Source: Paraniabella ginsengisoli (lineage in GTDB: Bacteria > Bacteroidota > Bacteroidia > Chitinophagales > Chitinophagaceae). From it: a stretch of DNA of 64,000 nt. A program made the translations under genes and the position numbers. This document shows, piece after piece, positions 62,493-64,000 of the stretch (position 1 is its first letter; each line of letters starts with the position of its first letter). Where the stretch lies: contig NZ_JAKWBL010000001.1 of the NCBI RefSeq assembly GCF_022513635.1, forward strand, positions 1,116,001 through 1,180,000, given 5' to 3'. The notes beneath the pieces are model-generated. The model ran no database searches. It saw only the letters and a list, made by a program, of their open reading frames with translations, and was not told where the DNA came from.

Positions 62493-63347
62493 ATGAAATT
62501 GATCAGATTCGGGCAGGTTGGCGAAACAGGAACAGGCGTTATTATTGACGACGTAAAATATGATACGTCTGCCTTCGGCGAAGATTACAACGAAAAATTT
62601 TTCGAAACAGATGGACTTGCCCGTCTTGAAAAATTTGTAAGAGATAATAAAGACACGCTACCAAAAGTTAACGATAATGAAAGATTAGATAGCCCGGTCG
62701 CGCGTCCTTCCAAAATACTTTGTATAGGGTTAAACTATGCCGATCATGCTAAAGAAACAGGAGCTGCTGTTCCACCAGAGCCGGTTATTTTTATGAAGTC
62801 GAGCACTTCGCTTTGCGGCCCAAACGATAATGTTATTATACCAAGAAATTCTGTTAAAACCGATTGGGAAGTTGAGCTTGCTATAGTTATCGGTAAAAAA
62901 GCCAGCTATGTTGAAGAAGCTGAAGCAATGGATTATGTAGCCGGATATGTATTGCACAACGATGTTAGTGAACGCGAGTTTCAGTTAGAGCGTGCAGGCA
63001 CTTGGGATAAAGGAAAAGGTTGCGATACTTTTGCGCCGCTAGGCCCATTCCTGGCTACTAAAGACGAAATTGCTGATCCAGATAACCTGCGTTTGTGGTT
63101 AAAAGTAAACGGACAAACCATGCAGGATGGAACAACGGCAAACTTCATTTTTAAATTGCCTTATGTCATCTCTTACGTAAGCCAGTTTATGACGCTATTG
63201 CCCGGAGATGTAATATCTACAGGTACTCCGGCGGGAGTTGGTATGGGTTTTAGTCCTTCGGTTTATCTCAAACCCGGCGATGTAATTGAATTGGGTATTG
63301 ATGGATTAGGAACGTCTTCACAAACCTGCGTTGCGTGGAGTAAGTAG
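62493..63347 (+). CDS. Fumarylacetoacetate hydrolase family protein (probable diketo-deoxy-fuconate hydrolase)
   Basis: A 284-residue protein: KILCIGLNYADHAKETG, PVIFMKSSTSLCGPND, DWEVELAIVIGKKASYV with metal-binding acidic residues, GYVLHNDVSEREFQLE, and the GDVISTGTPAGVGMG loop. In sugar acid operons such enzymes cleave a 2,4-diketo-3-deoxy acid to pyruvate and a hydroxy acid. It is placed 48 bases after the SDR gene and before the lactonase, as in oxidative L-fucose degradation. Confidence 0.87.
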   Translation: MKLIRFGQVGETGTGVIIDDVKYDTSAFGEDYNEKFFETDGLARLEKFVRDNKDTLPKVNDNERLDSPVARPSKILCIGLNYADHAKETGAAVPPEPVIFMKSSTSLCGPNDNVIIPRNSVKTDWEVELAIVIGKKASYVEEAEAMDYVAGYVLHNDVSEREFQLERAGTWDKGKGCDTFAPLGPFLATKDEIADPDNLRLWLKVNGQTMQDGTTANFIFKLPYVISYVSQFMTLLPGDVISTGTPAGVGMGFSPSVYLKPGDVIELGIDGLGTSSQTCVAWSK

Positions 63348-63353
63348 GAAGTG

Positions 63354-63400
63354 AGTTGACGGATGACAGTTGTTTGTTCACAGTCTGTCATCGGTCAACT
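63354..63400. other. Long hairpin between the FAH and lactonase genes
   Basis: Stem AGTTGACGGATGACAG / CTGTCATCGGTCAACT (one mismatch) with a 15-base loop and a further GTCAACT repeat downstream. No T tail, so a REP-like or mRNA-processing hairpin is more likely than a terminator. Confidence 0.6.
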
Positions 63401-63419
63401 GTCAACTAACAACTTGATT

Positions 63420-64000
63420 ATGGTTCAAACAATAGACGCACACCAACATTTTTGGGTATTCGATCCCGTAAGAGACAGCTGGATCGATGATTCGATGAAA
63501 GTCATTCAAAGAGATTTCTTACCCAAAAATCTGAAACCTGTTTTGGATGATAATGGCATCGACGGTTGTGTGGTTGTACAAAGCGATCAAACCGAAACTG
63601 AAAATCTTTTTCAGCTTACCAATGCCATGCAGCATGATTTTGTAAAAGGCGTTGTTGGCTGGGTTGATCTGCGTGCAAAAAACATTGAAGATAAATTATC
63701 GCACTACAGTTATTATAAAAAGATGAAGGGCTTTCGCCATGTTTTACAAGGTGAGAAAGACCGGGCATTGATGCTAAAGAAAAACTTCATGAAAGGTATC
63801 AGCCTTTTAGAAAAATATAAATTCACTTACGATATTCTTATTTTCCCTGATCAGTTGAAATATGCTAAACAACTAGTAGAGGCATTCCCTAATCAAAAAT
63901 TTGTAATCGATCATATAGCTAAACCTTATATTAAAGATGGCAAGATCGATGGCTGGAAGCAGGATATACAGGCTATTGCTACATTACCGAATGTATCTTG
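63420..64000 (+). CDS. Amidohydrolase 2 family protein, probable L-fuconolactonase (3' end outside window)
   Basis: About 193 residues visible from ATG 63420. It opens IDAHQHFWVFDP, the metal-binding HxH of the family, then VVVQSDQTETENLF, VVGWVDLRA, MKGFRHVLQGE and FVIDHIAKPYIKDG with another metal ligand. Hydrolyses a sugar lactone such as L-fuconolactone. Cut off by the window edge, so the final third is unseen. Confidence 0.85.
   Translation, partial: MVQTIDAHQHFWVFDPVRDSWIDDSMKVIQRDFLPKNLKPVLDDNGIDGCVVVQSDQTETENLFQLTNAMQHDFVKGVVGWVDLRAKNIEDKLSHYSYYKKMKGFRHVLQGEKDRALMLKKNFMKGISLLEKYKFTYDILIFPDQLKYAKQLVEAFPNQKFVIDHIAKPYIKDGKIDGWKQDIQAIATLPNVS

Noticed and set aside
1-64000. CRISPR arrays, rRNA or tRNA genes, prophage, insertion sequences
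   Set aside because: I looked for regular short repeats with spacers, cloverleaf-type sequences and transposase or integrase motifs and saw none. Structural RNAs with weak sequence signals could be missed by eye.

Overview
The window looks like a chromosomal segment of a Bacteroidetes bacterium, most likely of the Chitinophagaceae type. Evidence: an AT-rich genome, a SusC/SusD pair with DUF5000- and DUF4998-like lipoproteins, GSCFA, DUF4349, DUF4112 and DUF6265-type proteins, a sirtuin without cysteines, a TTG-N19-TAnnTTTG promoter, and a type VI secretion system of the Bacteroidetes-only subtype iii. I saw no tRNA, rRNA, CRISPR array, transposase or prophage.

A technical point governs the whole annotation. 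About forty times a gene changes frame at a short homopolymer, and inserting one base in the run (usually A or T) restores a normal family member. This is the pattern of uncorrected long-read homopolymer undercalling. I therefore give restored full-length spans. Apparent breaks in vgrG, tssC, tssK, susC, oxyR and others should not be read as pseudogenes or programmed frameshifting.

Layout. 1-8.4 kb: the 3' part of ppk1, a lipoprotein, a fused metallophosphoesterase/Omp85 protein and a GAF protein on the + strand, met by a PAP2 phosphatase. 9.5-10.6 kb: a secreted Gfo/Idh/MocA oxidoreductase. 10.6-26.6 kb: the T6SS. Two operons diverge from about 17.6-17.8 kb. Leftward are tssG-tssN-tssK-tssO-tssP-tssE-tssF (baseplate and envelope complex). 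Rightward are vgrG-PAAR, a small helical protein, a candidate caspase-like effector, tssB, an Hcp-type tube gene, tssC, a TraN/DUF4138-like envelope protein and a lytic transglycosylase. ClpV, TssQ and TssR are not in the window.

26.8-33.7 kb: OxyR, a conserved unknown protein, an XRE/S24 repressor, an S9 peptidase and a LacI regulator. 34-41.2 kb: a SusC/SusD outer-membrane uptake operon with two accessory lipoproteins and no glycoside hydrolase. 41.3-54.5 kb: housekeeping and stress genes (murB, sodC, NUDIX, rlmB, GSCFA, galM/galK, a FAD oxidoreductase, EVE, DUF4349, sirtuin). 54.7-59.6 kb: two tandem paralogous proteins with an MG2-like N-terminus and a TonB-plug-like C-terminus. 59.8-61.6 kb: grpE-dnaJ. 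61.7 kb to the end: an L-fucose-type oxidative sugar acid operon (SDR, FAH hydrolase, lactonase), cut by the window edge.

Two repeat families stand out. One is a 75-nt intergenic element present four times with fixed spacing between conserved blocks around TTGCGTCGCAC. The other is a 183-nt foldback element present twice in inverted orientation around the lytic transglycosylase gene. The most promising undescribed system is the cargo and accessory set of the T6SS: the HG/SCG caspase-like protein with its small partner, and the TraN-like/transglycosylase pair.
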